Assembly: GCF_003443535.1 (NCBI RefSeq)
Contig: NZ_CP031946.1
Location: 2,046,001-2,110,000, forward strand
DNA length: 64,000 nucleotides
Reading direction: 5' to 3'
Source of the DNA: Ruegeria sp. AD91A
Lineage (GTDB): Bacteria; Pseudomonadota; Alphaproteobacteria; Rhodobacterales; Rhodobacteraceae
Shown here: piece after piece, positions 1 to 7,782 of the stretch
How the letters are laid out: each line of letters begins with the position of its first letter
Numbering within the stretch: the stretch's first letter is position 1
Program-made: the position numbers and the translations under genes
The notes under the pieces: model-generated
What the model was told of the DNA's origin: nothing
Databases searched by the model: none
The model's input: only the letters and a program-made list of their open reading frames with translations

Positions 1-275
1 TTGGCGATGTGTTGGATGATATTCTGTCGGTCGAAAGTGTCGGCATCTTCAAACCCCATGCCCGCGTCTATGATCTGGTGCAAGAAAGGTTTGGCTGTGC
101 CCGCGATGAGGTTTTGTTCGTCAGCTCAAATGGTTGGGATGCTGCCGGGGCCAGCGGGTACGGTTTTGTAACCGCATGGGTCAATCGGATTTCTGAACCT
201 ATGGACCGCCTTCCGTGGACACCTGCACATGTGTTGTCCGATTTGACCTCGGTTCCCAAGTTGGCCGGTCTCTGA
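1..275 (+). CDS. Haloacid dehalogenase type II, C-terminal part (cut by window edge)
   Basis: The reading frame is open from the first base and ends in TGA at 273-275, so only the last 90 or so residues are present. They carry the late motifs of L-2-haloacid dehalogenases of the HAD superfamily: the FKP segment with the conserved lysine followed by a YDLV helix, and the SSNGWDAAGA loop holding Ser, Asn and Asp active-site residues. The family removes halide from 2-haloacids by an aspartyl ester mechanism, but many members act on other small acids. The stop overlaps the next start (TGATG), so it heads or continues an operon. Confidence 0.8.
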   Translation, partial: GDVLDDILSVESVGIFKPHARVYDLVQERFGCARDEVLFVSSNGWDAAGASGYGFVTAWVNRISEPMDRLPWTPAHVLSDLTSVPKLAGL

Positions 276-1105
276 TGCCAGAATTCATGACAACGGACGG
301 GAGGCGCATCTACTATGAGGAAACCGGGACCGGCACACCGCTTTTGTGTCTGGCCGGCCTGACCCGAAACAGCCGGGATTTTTCATTCTTTGCGCCATAT
401 GCCTCTGACCTGCGCATGATCACTATGGATTACAGGGGGCGCGGCCGTTCGGAATATGATCCCGATTACATGAACTACAACATCTTTCGCGAATCCCATG
501 ACGCGATTGAGCTGCTGGACGTTCTGGGAATCCAGAGAGCCGCCATTCTGGGCACATCGCGCGGCGGACTGATCGCCATGACGCTGGCCGCAAGCCATCC
601 TGAACGTCTTGCCGCTGTTATTCTGAATGACGTGGGACCAGTTATCGAGCCGACGGGTATTGCTAAAATCATGGCCTACGTGGGCACACGACCCGCTGCC
701 AAAACCCATGATGAAGCTGCCGCTGCATTGAAACACGTCATGGAAGCGCAATTTCCCGGAGTTCCGTTGGAAACCTGGCGCAAACAGGCTGAAATTCAGT
801 ATGAAATGCGGGACGATGGGCTGAAACTTCGATATGATCCAGCCTTGCGCAAAGCGCTTCTTGAGCAAGCTGCAAGCGGGACAGCACCTAATCTATGGAT
901 ACTCTTTAAAGCCTTGCGCGACATTCCCACCGGTGTGATCCGGGGCGCAAATTCCGATATTCTGGGCTCGAACACGCTGACGGAGATGCACAGCTGCCTT
1001 CCCGGTCTGATTTCGGTCGAAGTGCCCGATCGTGGGCATGTTCCGTTCCTGAACGAACCCCAATCACTGGACCTGATACAGAAGGTATTGAAGAACGCCG
1101 CATGA
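275..1105 (+). CDS. Alpha/beta hydrolase
   Basis: A 276-residue alpha/beta-hydrolase-fold protein. The nucleophile elbow GTSRGG places the catalytic Ser near residue 95, and the C-terminal DRGHVPFLNEP segment supplies the His. The start at 275 is chosen because it overlaps the upstream stop by one base (TGATG); an in-frame start at 215 would run deep into the dehalogenase gene. It overlaps the following dehydratase gene by four bases (ATGA), indicating translational coupling. The fold fits an esterase or C-C hydrolase of a small-acid catabolic pathway; the substrate cannot be read from sequence. Confidence 0.85.
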   Translation: MPEFMTTDGRRIYYEETGTGTPLLCLAGLTRNSRDFSFFAPYASDLRMITMDYRGRGRSEYDPDYMNYNIFRESHDAIELLDVLGIQRAAILGTSRGGLIAMTLAASHPERLAAVILNDVGPVIEPTGIAKIMAYVGTRPAAKTHDEAAAALKHVMEAQFPGVPLETWRKQAEIQYEMRDDGLKLRYDPALRKALLEQAASGTAPNLWILFKALRDIPTGVIRGANSDILGSNTLTEMHSCLPGLISVEVPDRGHVPFLNEPQSLDLIQKVLKNAA

Positions 1106-2076
1106 GCACACTTGAGATGATCGAAGCCGCCGCAGATCGGCTGAAAGGACACGTCCGCGAAACACCGATCCTGTCGTCGCCCTTTCTCGACAACCTCGCA
1201 AGCCGCCGAATCTGGGTCAAACCGGAATGCCTGCAACATACCGGCAGTTTCAAGTTTCGCGGCGCGTGGTCGGCCATTTCCGCGCTGGATGAGGGCGTAC
1301 GCAAGCGCGGCGTGATCGCATATTCATCGGGCAACCACGCGCAGGGCGTTGCGATGGCTGCTTCGAAACATCGTATTGCCTCGGTCATCGTCATGCCGTC
1401 AGACGCGCCGCAACTCAAGATCGACAATACCCGCGCGCTGGGCGGAGAAGTCGTTTTGTACGATCGCGCGAATGAAAGCCGGGAGGAGATTGGCGAAGCC
1501 ATCGCGGCAGAGCGTGGTCTGACCCTGATCCGCCCCTATGACGAACCGCAGGTCATCGCGGGGCAAGGCACAACTGGGCTTGAAATAGCGAAGCAGGCTG
1601 CGGAACTTGGGGTTTCGCATGCGGATGTTCTGATCTGTTGCGGCGGAGGGGGTTTGACCTCTGGCATTGCGCTGGCATTGGAAAAACACGCGCCGAACTT
1701 GCGGGCGCGGCCCTGTGAGCCGGAAGGGTTCGACGACGTCAAACGATCATTGGCGTCAGGTCAAATTCAAAACAACACTGCGGCTTCAGGAAACATATGC
1801 GATGCCATCCTGACACCACAGCCTGGCGCCATCACCTTTCCGATTCTTCATCGTCTTTGTGGGCCCGGAATGTCTGTCACCGAAGAAGAGGCGTTGCAGG
1901 CCATGGCACATGCATTTCTGCGCCTCAAAATCGTATTGGAGCCCGGTGGTGCCGTAGCGCTGGCCTCGGCCCTTTTCCGGGGCAACGAGATCGAGGGTGA
2001 CGATGTGATCGTCGTCACCTCGGGCGGTAATGTCGGTCCGGAAATATTCGCTAAGGCGTTGGAATTCCTGACCTGA
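1102..2076 (+). CDS. PLP-dependent threonine/serine dehydratase-like protein
   Basis: A fold-type II PLP enzyme of 324 residues. The HTGSFKFRGA segment contains the Schiff-base lysine, and CGGGGLTSG is the glycine-rich phosphate-binding loop. These are hallmarks of catabolic threonine dehydratase, serine racemase and 3-hydroxyaspartate dehydratase. It lacks a C-terminal ACT domain, so it is the short, non-biosynthetic type. The gene starts by ATGA overlap with the upstream hydrolase. Dehydration of a hydroxy-amino acid feeding the neighbouring hydrolases is a plausible but unproven role. Confidence 0.85.
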   Translation: MSTLEMIEAAADRLKGHVRETPILSSPFLDNLASRRIWVKPECLQHTGSFKFRGAWSAISALDEGVRKRGVIAYSSGNHAQGVAMAASKHRIASVIVMPSDAPQLKIDNTRALGGEVVLYDRANESREEIGEAIAAERGLTLIRPYDEPQVIAGQGTTGLEIAKQAAELGVSHADVLICCGGGGLTSGIALALEKHAPNLRARPCEPEGFDDVKRSLASGQIQNNTAASGNICDAILTPQPGAITFPILHRLCGPGMSVTEEEALQAMAHAFLRLKIVLEPGGAVALASALFRGNEIEGDDVIVVTSGGNVGPEIFAKALEFLT

Positions 2077-2136
2077 CAAGTATACCAAAGCCGTGCAAAT
2101 TGCACCAGGAACGCCGTGACGACAAGGACCTTTGTC

Positions 2137-2925
2137 ATGATGACCGCTGATCTGGGCGACGTGAAGCTGAACTATCGCATCGACGGCCCCACGGACGGTG
2201 CACCCATTGTGTTTGCCAATTCCCTGGGAACCGACCTGCATCTATGGGATGCGGTGCTGCCATACATGCCCGACGGGCTGCGCATCATCCGATATGACAA
2301 GCGTGGGCACGGGCAATCCTCGGTGCCGCCTGCACCCTACTCGATGGGCACTTTGGTGCGGGATGCAGAGGCGCTGCTGGATCACCTTCAGGTTCGCGAT
2401 TGCGCCTTTGTCGGCCTCTCGATTGGCGGGATGATCGCGCAAGGGCTGGCGGTCAAACGCATGGACCAGATTCGTGCGCTGGTGCTGTCGAACACCGCTG
2501 CCAAGATCGCCACGCCTTCGGTCTGGCAAGAGCGCATTCAGGCGGTGCGAAAGGGCGGGATCGAGGCTCTGGCCGATGCCACGATGGAGCGCTGGTTCTC
2601 TCGCGAATACCGCCGCGCGCAAAACTACCTGCCCTGGCGCGATATGATGGTCAGCCAACCAGTCGAAGGGTATCTGGGCTGCTGTGCCGCCATTGCCGGT
2701 ACCGACTTTTATACACCCACAAGCGGCCTGCGCCTGCCCACGCTTGGGATTGCGGGCAGCGAAGACGGATCTACCCCGCCCGATCTGGTGCGGGAAACGA
2801 TTGATCTTGTTCCCGGATCCCGATTTCGGCTGATCCGCCGCGCAGGACATTTGCCTTGCGTTGAGAAACCCGCGGAATACGCAGAAATCCTGACCGGATT
2901 TCTGACCGAAATCGGACATGTCTGA
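2137..2925 (+). CDS. pcaD: 3-oxoadipate enol-lactonase-like alpha/beta hydrolase
   Basis: A 262-residue alpha/beta hydrolase closely patterned on 3-oxoadipate enol-lactonase: FANSLGTDLHLWD oxyanion segment, YDKRGHGQS strand, nucleophile elbow GLSIGG (Ser about 95), and a C-terminal GHLPCVEKP with the catalytic His. PcaD opens the enol-lactone to 3-oxoadipate in the protocatechuate branch. ATG 2137 is preferred to GTG 2116 because AAGGA lies eight bases upstream of it. No other pca gene is nearby, so a related lactone or ester may be the true substrate. Confidence 0.75.
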   Translation: MMTADLGDVKLNYRIDGPTDGAPIVFANSLGTDLHLWDAVLPYMPDGLRIIRYDKRGHGQSSVPPAPYSMGTLVRDAEALLDHLQVRDCAFVGLSIGGMIAQGLAVKRMDQIRALVLSNTAAKIATPSVWQERIQAVRKGGIEALADATMERWFSREYRRAQNYLPWRDMMVSQPVEGYLGCCAAIAGTDFYTPTSGLRLPTLGIAGSEDGSTPPDLVRETIDLVPGSRFRLIRRAGHLPCVEKPAEYAEILTGFLTEIGHV

Positions 2926-2936
2926 AGGAGAATGAC

Positions 2937-3650
2937 ATGGCGTCCTTCCTGTTGGTCCATGGCTCGTGTCACGGCGCCTGGTGCTGGCGCGACCTGATCC
3001 CAGCTTTGGAAACCCTGGGCCATTGCGCCCGCGCCATCGACATGCCCAGCCATGGTGCAGACCCCACGCCGGTGGCCGACGTCACGCTGGACAGTTGCCG
3101 CGATGCCATTTTGAACGCCTGTACACCCGATACGATCATCGTCGGCCATTCCTGGGCCGGCTTTCCGATCAGCGCAGCAGCCGAGGCGCGTCCAAATGCG
3201 ATGCGCGCCTTGATTTACCTGTGCGCCTATGTCCCTCGGGATGGTCTTTCGATGGCAGAAATGCGCAGACGCGGGCCGCGGCAAACCATAGTTCACGCGG
3301 TAGAAAAATCTGCAGACGGGCTTTCCTACACCGTGTCCGTAGATGCCATCCCAAAGCTGTTTTATCACGACTGCCCGAACGACATCCTGCCTTACGCGTA
3401 CGCGCGCCTGTGTCCGCAAGCCATCCACCCACAAGAAACACCGCTGCCAGTCGGTCCGCGCTTTGCCAAAGTCCCCAAGGCCTATATCCGAACAACCGAT
3501 GACCGCACGATTCCAACCGAGTACCAGACAGAAATGAGTGCCTGCGTTCCCGAAGATCTTCGGCGCACAATCGACAGCTCACATTCACCGTTTTTTTCAC
3601 ATCCGCAGGAATTGGCTGAGCTTTTGTCCGAACTGGCAGGCAAACTCTAG
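2937..3650 (+). CDS. Alpha/beta hydrolase of the salicylate-esterase/hydroxynitrile-lyase-like family
   Basis: 237 residues. The N-terminal FLLVHGSCHGAWCW motif and the GHSWAG nucleophile elbow (Ser about 72) match the subfamily containing plant methyl esterases, hydroxynitrile lyases and bacterial EstC-like esterases. The catalytic His lies in the late SSHSPFFSHP segment. The start has a GAAGGAGAATG ribosome-binding context eleven bases after the upstream stop, so it is co-transcribed with the pcaD-like gene. It probably hydrolyses a small ester or lactone of the same catabolic route. Confidence 0.75.
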   Translation: MASFLLVHGSCHGAWCWRDLIPALETLGHCARAIDMPSHGADPTPVADVTLDSCRDAILNACTPDTIIVGHSWAGFPISAAAEARPNAMRALIYLCAYVPRDGLSMAEMRRRGPRQTIVHAVEKSADGLSYTVSVDAIPKLFYHDCPNDILPYAYARLCPQAIHPQETPLPVGPRFAKVPKAYIRTTDDRTIPTEYQTEMSACVPEDLRRTIDSSHSPFFSHPQELAELLSELAGKL

Positions 3651-3750
3651 TAACCTGTCTTAACGACATGGGTTGTGAGGGCGAACTCTCTCTTCCCTCA
3701 TTCGTCGAGCATGAATAGGGTGCCGCACACAACTCATTTGTTCTGGTCCC

Positions 3751-4950
3751 ATGCGTCTGCCGTTTTTCTTCATCCTCAGCATCGTCATGATCGATGCCAT
3801 GGGCATTGGTCTTGTGATGCCGATCATGCCGCAACTGATTGTCGAGGTTCAGGGCGGCTCCCTGGCCAATGCCGCAATCTGGGGCGGTGTCCTGAGTACA
3901 GCGTTTGCGGCAATGCAATTCATCTTTGGGCCCATTCTGGGAAACCTGTCCGATGCTTATGGGCGCAGAACCGTATTGCTGGTGTCTTTGTTCGTGATGG
4001 CCTTGGACTACGTCGTCATGGCCGTGGCGGGCAGCATCTGGCTTTTGCTGGCCGGTCGTATCATCGGAGGCATTACGGCGGCCACCCATTCGACAGCCGC
4101 GGCTTTCATGGCGGATGTGTCCGACCCAAAAGACAAGGCCGCAAATTTCGGCCTTCTGGGCGCGGCTTTTGGCGTAGGTTTCGTCCTGGGTCCGGTGATT
4201 GGCGGATTGCTTGGCGAATTCGGAACCCGGGCGCCATTCTGGGCTGCGGCAGGGTTGGCGGCGCTGACCTTTTGCATCGGATACTTCGTGATGCCTGAAA
4301 CGGTAACCGCCGAGAACCGGCGTGATTTCAACCTGCGGCGCGCAAATCCGGTGAATTCGCTTCGCGCCATTGCAGCATTGCCGGGCATCCGGCCGATGCT
4401 GTGGGTCTATTTCCTGTATTCGGTTTCAATCTACGTCTATCCCGCCATCTGGTCTTACTTCACAACCGAGCGGTTCGGTTGGTCACCACAAATGATCGGC
4501 CTGTCTCTTGGTGTCTATGGTATCGGAATGGCCGTCGTGCAAGGCGGCCTGATCCGCCCGGCCATCCGGCTTTTGGGCGAGCGGGGTACAATCATCTATG
4601 GCATGGTTTTTGAGATCATAAGCTTTGCCATTCTGGCCTTTCTGACCAACGGCCTGATCGCACTGCTTCTCATCCCAATTACCGTCATTGGGGCGGTCAT
4701 CACGCCCGCCCTTCAGGCAATGATGTCAAGGGCCACACCAGATTCGCAGCAAGGCGAATTGCAAGGTGTCCTGACTGCGTTGCATGCGCTTTCCATGGTG
4801 ATCTCACCGTTGGTGATGACCAGCGTATTCGCGCAGTTCATTCGACCCGACACCCCGCTCTACCTGCCCGGCGCCCCTTTTCTGTTGGCACTTTTGTTGA
4901 TGCTGGCAGGATTTCTTCTGTTCAGGCGGTCCCGGCCTGCCGTAGCGTAA
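3751..4950 (+). CDS. MFS efflux transporter, TetA-like
   Basis: A 399-residue major facilitator with 12 predicted membrane segments. It begins directly with a first helix containing DAMGIGLVMPIMP, and the loop 2-3 signature GNLSDAYGRRTVLL is motif A of the DHA1/TetA group of drug:proton antiporters. The gene starts 100 bases after the esterase and precedes the dehydrogenase on the same strand. Export of a toxic pathway compound or a drug are both possible. Similarity to TetA is at family level only and should not be read as tetracycline resistance. Confidence 0.8.
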   Translation: MRLPFFFILSIVMIDAMGIGLVMPIMPQLIVEVQGGSLANAAIWGGVLSTAFAAMQFIFGPILGNLSDAYGRRTVLLVSLFVMALDYVVMAVAGSIWLLLAGRIIGGITAATHSTAAAFMADVSDPKDKAANFGLLGAAFGVGFVLGPVIGGLLGEFGTRAPFWAAAGLAALTFCIGYFVMPETVTAENRRDFNLRRANPVNSLRAIAALPGIRPMLWVYFLYSVSIYVYPAIWSYFTTERFGWSPQMIGLSLGVYGIGMAVVQGGLIRPAIRLLGERGTIIYGMVFEIISFAILAFLTNGLIALLLIPITVIGAVITPALQAMMSRATPDSQQGELQGVLTALHALSMVISPLVMTSVFAQFIRPDTPLYLPGAPFLLALLLMLAGFLLFRRSRPAVA

Positions 4951-5032
4951 CAACGACACGCAAATGGCGGTTTCTGCCTTGCGAGCCGCCTTTTCCCACG
5001 CCACCGTGAACCCAACCGGAGTGAGGAAAAAC

Positions 5033-6127
5033 ATGCAAAAAATCAAAGCAGCAGTCTGCCGGGCATTTGGCGAGACATTGGTGATCGAAGAAGTCTATCT
5101 GGCGCCCCCCGGCACGGGCGAGGTCGAGGTGACACTGGAGGCTGTTGCCATATGTCACTCGGACATTTCATATGCTGACGGAGCATGGGGAGGGTTCCTG
5201 CCAGCCGTTTACGGGCACGAAGCCGCAGGCGTGATCAGCGCGGTCGGAGAGGCCGCAGGAGATTTCAAAGTCGGCGACCCTGTGGTGGTGACTCTGATCC
5301 GCGCCTGCGGGTCTTGCCCTGCCTGTGCAGGCGGGCAACCGACAATTTGCGAAACACCGTACGATACTGTCAAAGGACCATTGAAAACGAGCGACGGCGG
5401 CCCACTCGAACAGGCGATGGCATGCGGGGCCTTTGCCGAAAAGGTTGTGGTGAGCCACCGCCAGATTGTCAAAATCCCCGAAAACCTGCCCAAGGAACTG
5501 GCCAGCCTGCTGTCCTGCGGCGTGATCACTGGGGTTGGTGCTGCGGTGAATGCGGCAGGCGTGCGCCCCGGTCAGGACGTTGTGGTCATTGGGGCGGGCG
5601 GGGTTGGCCTGAACGCAATTCAAGGCGCGCGGATTGCAGGCGCGCGGCGGATCGTGGCCGTGGACATGACCGAAGAAAAGCTTGAGATCGCCAAAGAGTT
5701 CGGCGCGACCCACGGCGTCCTGGCCAGCTTGGATCAACCATGGAAAGCCGCATACAGGGCGCTGGGTGGACGCGGTGCCGATGCCGTTCTGATCACCGTC
5801 GGCGCGATTCCCGCTTATGATCAGGCCCCGCGCTATCTTGGGCGCGGCGGTAAGGCGATCATGATCGGGATGCCACATTCCGGTGACATGGCCAGCTATG
5901 AACCCGTTGTATTGGCAGCCCTGGGTCAGGGCGTCGTCGGGTCGAAAATGGGCGACGTTGTCATTCAGCGTGACATACCCTGGATGGTGGACCTTTACGC
6001 ACAGGGACGGCTGAAACTGGATGAGCTGATCTCGGGCCGCTGGTCACTGGATCAGATCAACGAGGCCATCGCCGACACCAAAACCGGATCGGCCAAGCGA
6101 AATGTAATCCTGTTCGACAGGACCTGA
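5033..6127 (+). CDS. Zinc-dependent alcohol dehydrogenase
   Basis: 364-residue medium-chain dehydrogenase. The catalytic-zinc region ICHSD and GHEAAG, the four-cysteine structural zinc loop (CGSCPACAGGQPTIC) and the Rossmann motif GAGGVGLNAIQ are all present, giving NAD(P)-dependent alcohol/aldehyde chemistry of the class III-like type. ATG 5033 is chosen over an upstream in-frame ATG at 4964 because GAGG sits just before it and the family N-terminus begins there. It lies between the MFS pump and the enolase-superfamily gene and probably belongs to the same catabolic operon. Confidence 0.88.
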   Translation: MQKIKAAVCRAFGETLVIEEVYLAPPGTGEVEVTLEAVAICHSDISYADGAWGGFLPAVYGHEAAGVISAVGEAAGDFKVGDPVVVTLIRACGSCPACAGGQPTICETPYDTVKGPLKTSDGGPLEQAMACGAFAEKVVVSHRQIVKIPENLPKELASLLSCGVITGVGAAVNAAGVRPGQDVVVIGAGGVGLNAIQGARIAGARRIVAVDMTEEKLEIAKEFGATHGVLASLDQPWKAAYRALGGRGADAVLITVGAIPAYDQAPRYLGRGGKAIMIGMPHSGDMASYEPVVLAALGQGVVGSKMGDVVIQRDIPWMVDLYAQGRLKLDELISGRWSLDQINEAIADTKTGSAKRNVILFDRT

Positions 6128-6146
6128 CCCACCGAAAGGATTTGGG

Positions 6147-7379
6147 ATGAAACTGCAGGATCTCGACATCATCGTCACCGTCCCGCCCGCTCCGGGCTGG
6201 GGAGGGCGCTACTGGATACTTGTCAAAGTGACGACTGATACCGGCATCACCGGCTGGGGTGAATGCTATGCCTCGTCCGTGGGGCCCGAGGCGATGCGTC
6301 ATGTCATTCAGGACGTGTTTGAACGACATATGCTGGGCGAGAACCCCGAGAACATCGAGCTCATGTTTCGTCGCACCTACTCCAGCGGCTTTACGCAGCG
6401 CCCGGACCTGACGGTGATGGGTGCGTTCTCGGGGTTGGAAATTGCCTGCTGGGATGTTCTGGGCAAAGACCGGGACAGGCCGGTCCACGCGCTTCTGGGT
6501 GGCCGGATGAATGACCGGATTCGGGCCTATACTTACCTGTATCCCCTGCCTCAGCACAACCTGAACGATTTCTGGACCTCTCCCGAACAGGCGGGCGAAA
6601 CGGCGGCGGAAATGGTGCGCCGCGGCTACACCGCCGTGAAATTCGACCCGGCCGGTCCCTATACGATCCGCGGCGGCCATATGCCCGCGATGAGTGACAT
6701 TTCCATGTCCGTCGCCTTCTGCAAAGCGATCCGCGAGGCCGTGGGGGACAGGGCGGATCTTCTGTTCGGCACACATGGCCAGTTCAACACGGCCGGGGCT
6801 ATTCGGCTGGGACAGGCGTTGGAACCATATCAGCCCCTTTGGTTCGAGGAACCTACACCGCCTGACAATATCGAAGATATGGCCCGCGTCGCCCGCAACG
6901 TACGCATACCGGTTGCTACCGGAGAGCGGATGACCACGAAGGCAGAATTCGGAGCCGTCCTGCGTGCCGGAGCAGCCGAGATTCTGCAACCGGCGCTGGG
7001 ACGTGCAGGCGGAATCTGGGAGATGAAAAAAGTCGCAGCCATGGCCGAGGTCTTCAACGCTCAGATGGCACCGCATCTGTATGCCGGTCCGGTCGAATGG
7101 GCCGCCAACATCCATCTGGCCGCTTCCATTCCCAATCTGCTGCTTTTAGAAACCATCGAAACACCGTTCCACGATCAACTGATCAAGGGCTCGATCCGGA
7201 TCGAGAATGGGTTCGTCGCCGCCCCGACAGCTCCGGGCCTTGGGATCGATGTCGACGAAGACCTGGCCCGCGCGCACGCATATGACGGAGAAGGGTTGCA
7301 TCTGCAAATGCAGGAGGACCCATGCGACTACGTTGACGGCAACGCTTTTCACGGGGGTGCTCCGGCAACCGAGGGGTGA
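6147..7379 (+). CDS. Mandelate racemase/muconate lactonizing enzyme family protein
   Basis: A 410-residue enolase-superfamily enzyme with an N-terminal capping domain and a C-terminal barrel. TAVKFDPAGP fits the end of barrel strand 2, WFEEPTPP and ATGERM carry two of the usual acidic metal ligands, and APHLYAGPV the late His region. Overall pattern resembles the sugar-acid dehydratase/cycloisomerase branch (galactonate dehydratase, anhydrogalactonate cycloisomerase). The segment where the third metal-ligand Asp is normally found reads FGTHGQF, with Gly in its place. It follows the dehydrogenase after 19 bases with an AAAGGA site, so one transcript is likely. Confidence 0.8.
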   Translation: MKLQDLDIIVTVPPAPGWGGRYWILVKVTTDTGITGWGECYASSVGPEAMRHVIQDVFERHMLGENPENIELMFRRTYSSGFTQRPDLTVMGAFSGLEIACWDVLGKDRDRPVHALLGGRMNDRIRAYTYLYPLPQHNLNDFWTSPEQAGETAAEMVRRGYTAVKFDPAGPYTIRGGHMPAMSDISMSVAFCKAIREAVGDRADLLFGTHGQFNTAGAIRLGQALEPYQPLWFEEPTPPDNIEDMARVARNVRIPVATGERMTTKAEFGAVLRAGAAEILQPALGRAGGIWEMKKVAAMAEVFNAQMAPHLYAGPVEWAANIHLAASIPNLLLLETIETPFHDQLIKGSIRIENGFVAAPTAPGLGIDVDEDLARAHAYDGEGLHLQMQEDPCDYVDGNAFHGGAPATEG

Positions 7380-7437
7380 CAATACCAGTGGCCTTGATGC
7401 ATATTGCCATCACAAATCACGATACAACGGTCAGAAA

Positions 7438-7779
7438 GTGGCACTAAACGAAACCGGACCTCAGGCACACCTAACAGACGCTCCGTCGGACATGAAAGAT
7501 AGTGCAGCACGCGCGGCTGCATTTCTTAAAACACTGGCGCATGAGGGGCGCCTGATGATCTTGTGCCATCTTGGTAGTGGTGAAAAATCCGTCGGCCAGC
7601 TTGAAGATTTACTTCAGTTGCGGCAGGCCGCAGTCAGCCAGATGCTGGCCCGCCTGCGCGAGGAAGAGTTGGTCTCGACGCGTCGGGAAGGCAAAACGAT
7701 CTACTATTCATTGCGCGACGGAAACACTGAAAAAGTGATCCGTCTGCTTTACGATCTGTTCTGCGACACGGACTGCTGA
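7438..7779 (+). CDS. ArsR-family winged-helix regulator
   Basis: A small ArsR/SmtB-type repressor. FLKTLAHEGRLMILCHL is the typical first helix pair, followed by a recognition helix in LRQAAVSQMLARLREEELVSTRREGKTIYYSL. GTG 7438 gives 113 residues; ATG 7492 would give 95 and keeps the whole domain, and neither has a strong ribosome-binding site. No CxC metal box of ArsR/SmtB is seen, so a BigR-like redox or sulfur sensor is conceivable. It ends the plus-strand catabolic block and may regulate it. Confidence 0.78.
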   Translation: MALNETGPQAHLTDAPSDMKDSAARAAAFLKTLAHEGRLMILCHLGSGEKSVGQLEDLLQLRQAAVSQMLARLREEELVSTRREGKTIYYSLRDGNTEKVIRLLYDLFCDTDC

Positions 7780-7782
7780 TCG

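Noticed and set aside
2242-2919. 225-codon minus-strand ORF opposite the pcaD-like gene
   Set aside because: Shadow frame; alpha/beta hydrolase motifs are on the plus strand.
3751-4950. Reading the MFS gene as tetracycline resistance
   Set aside because: Only DHA1-family motifs are visible; catabolic context makes drug resistance an unsupported claim.
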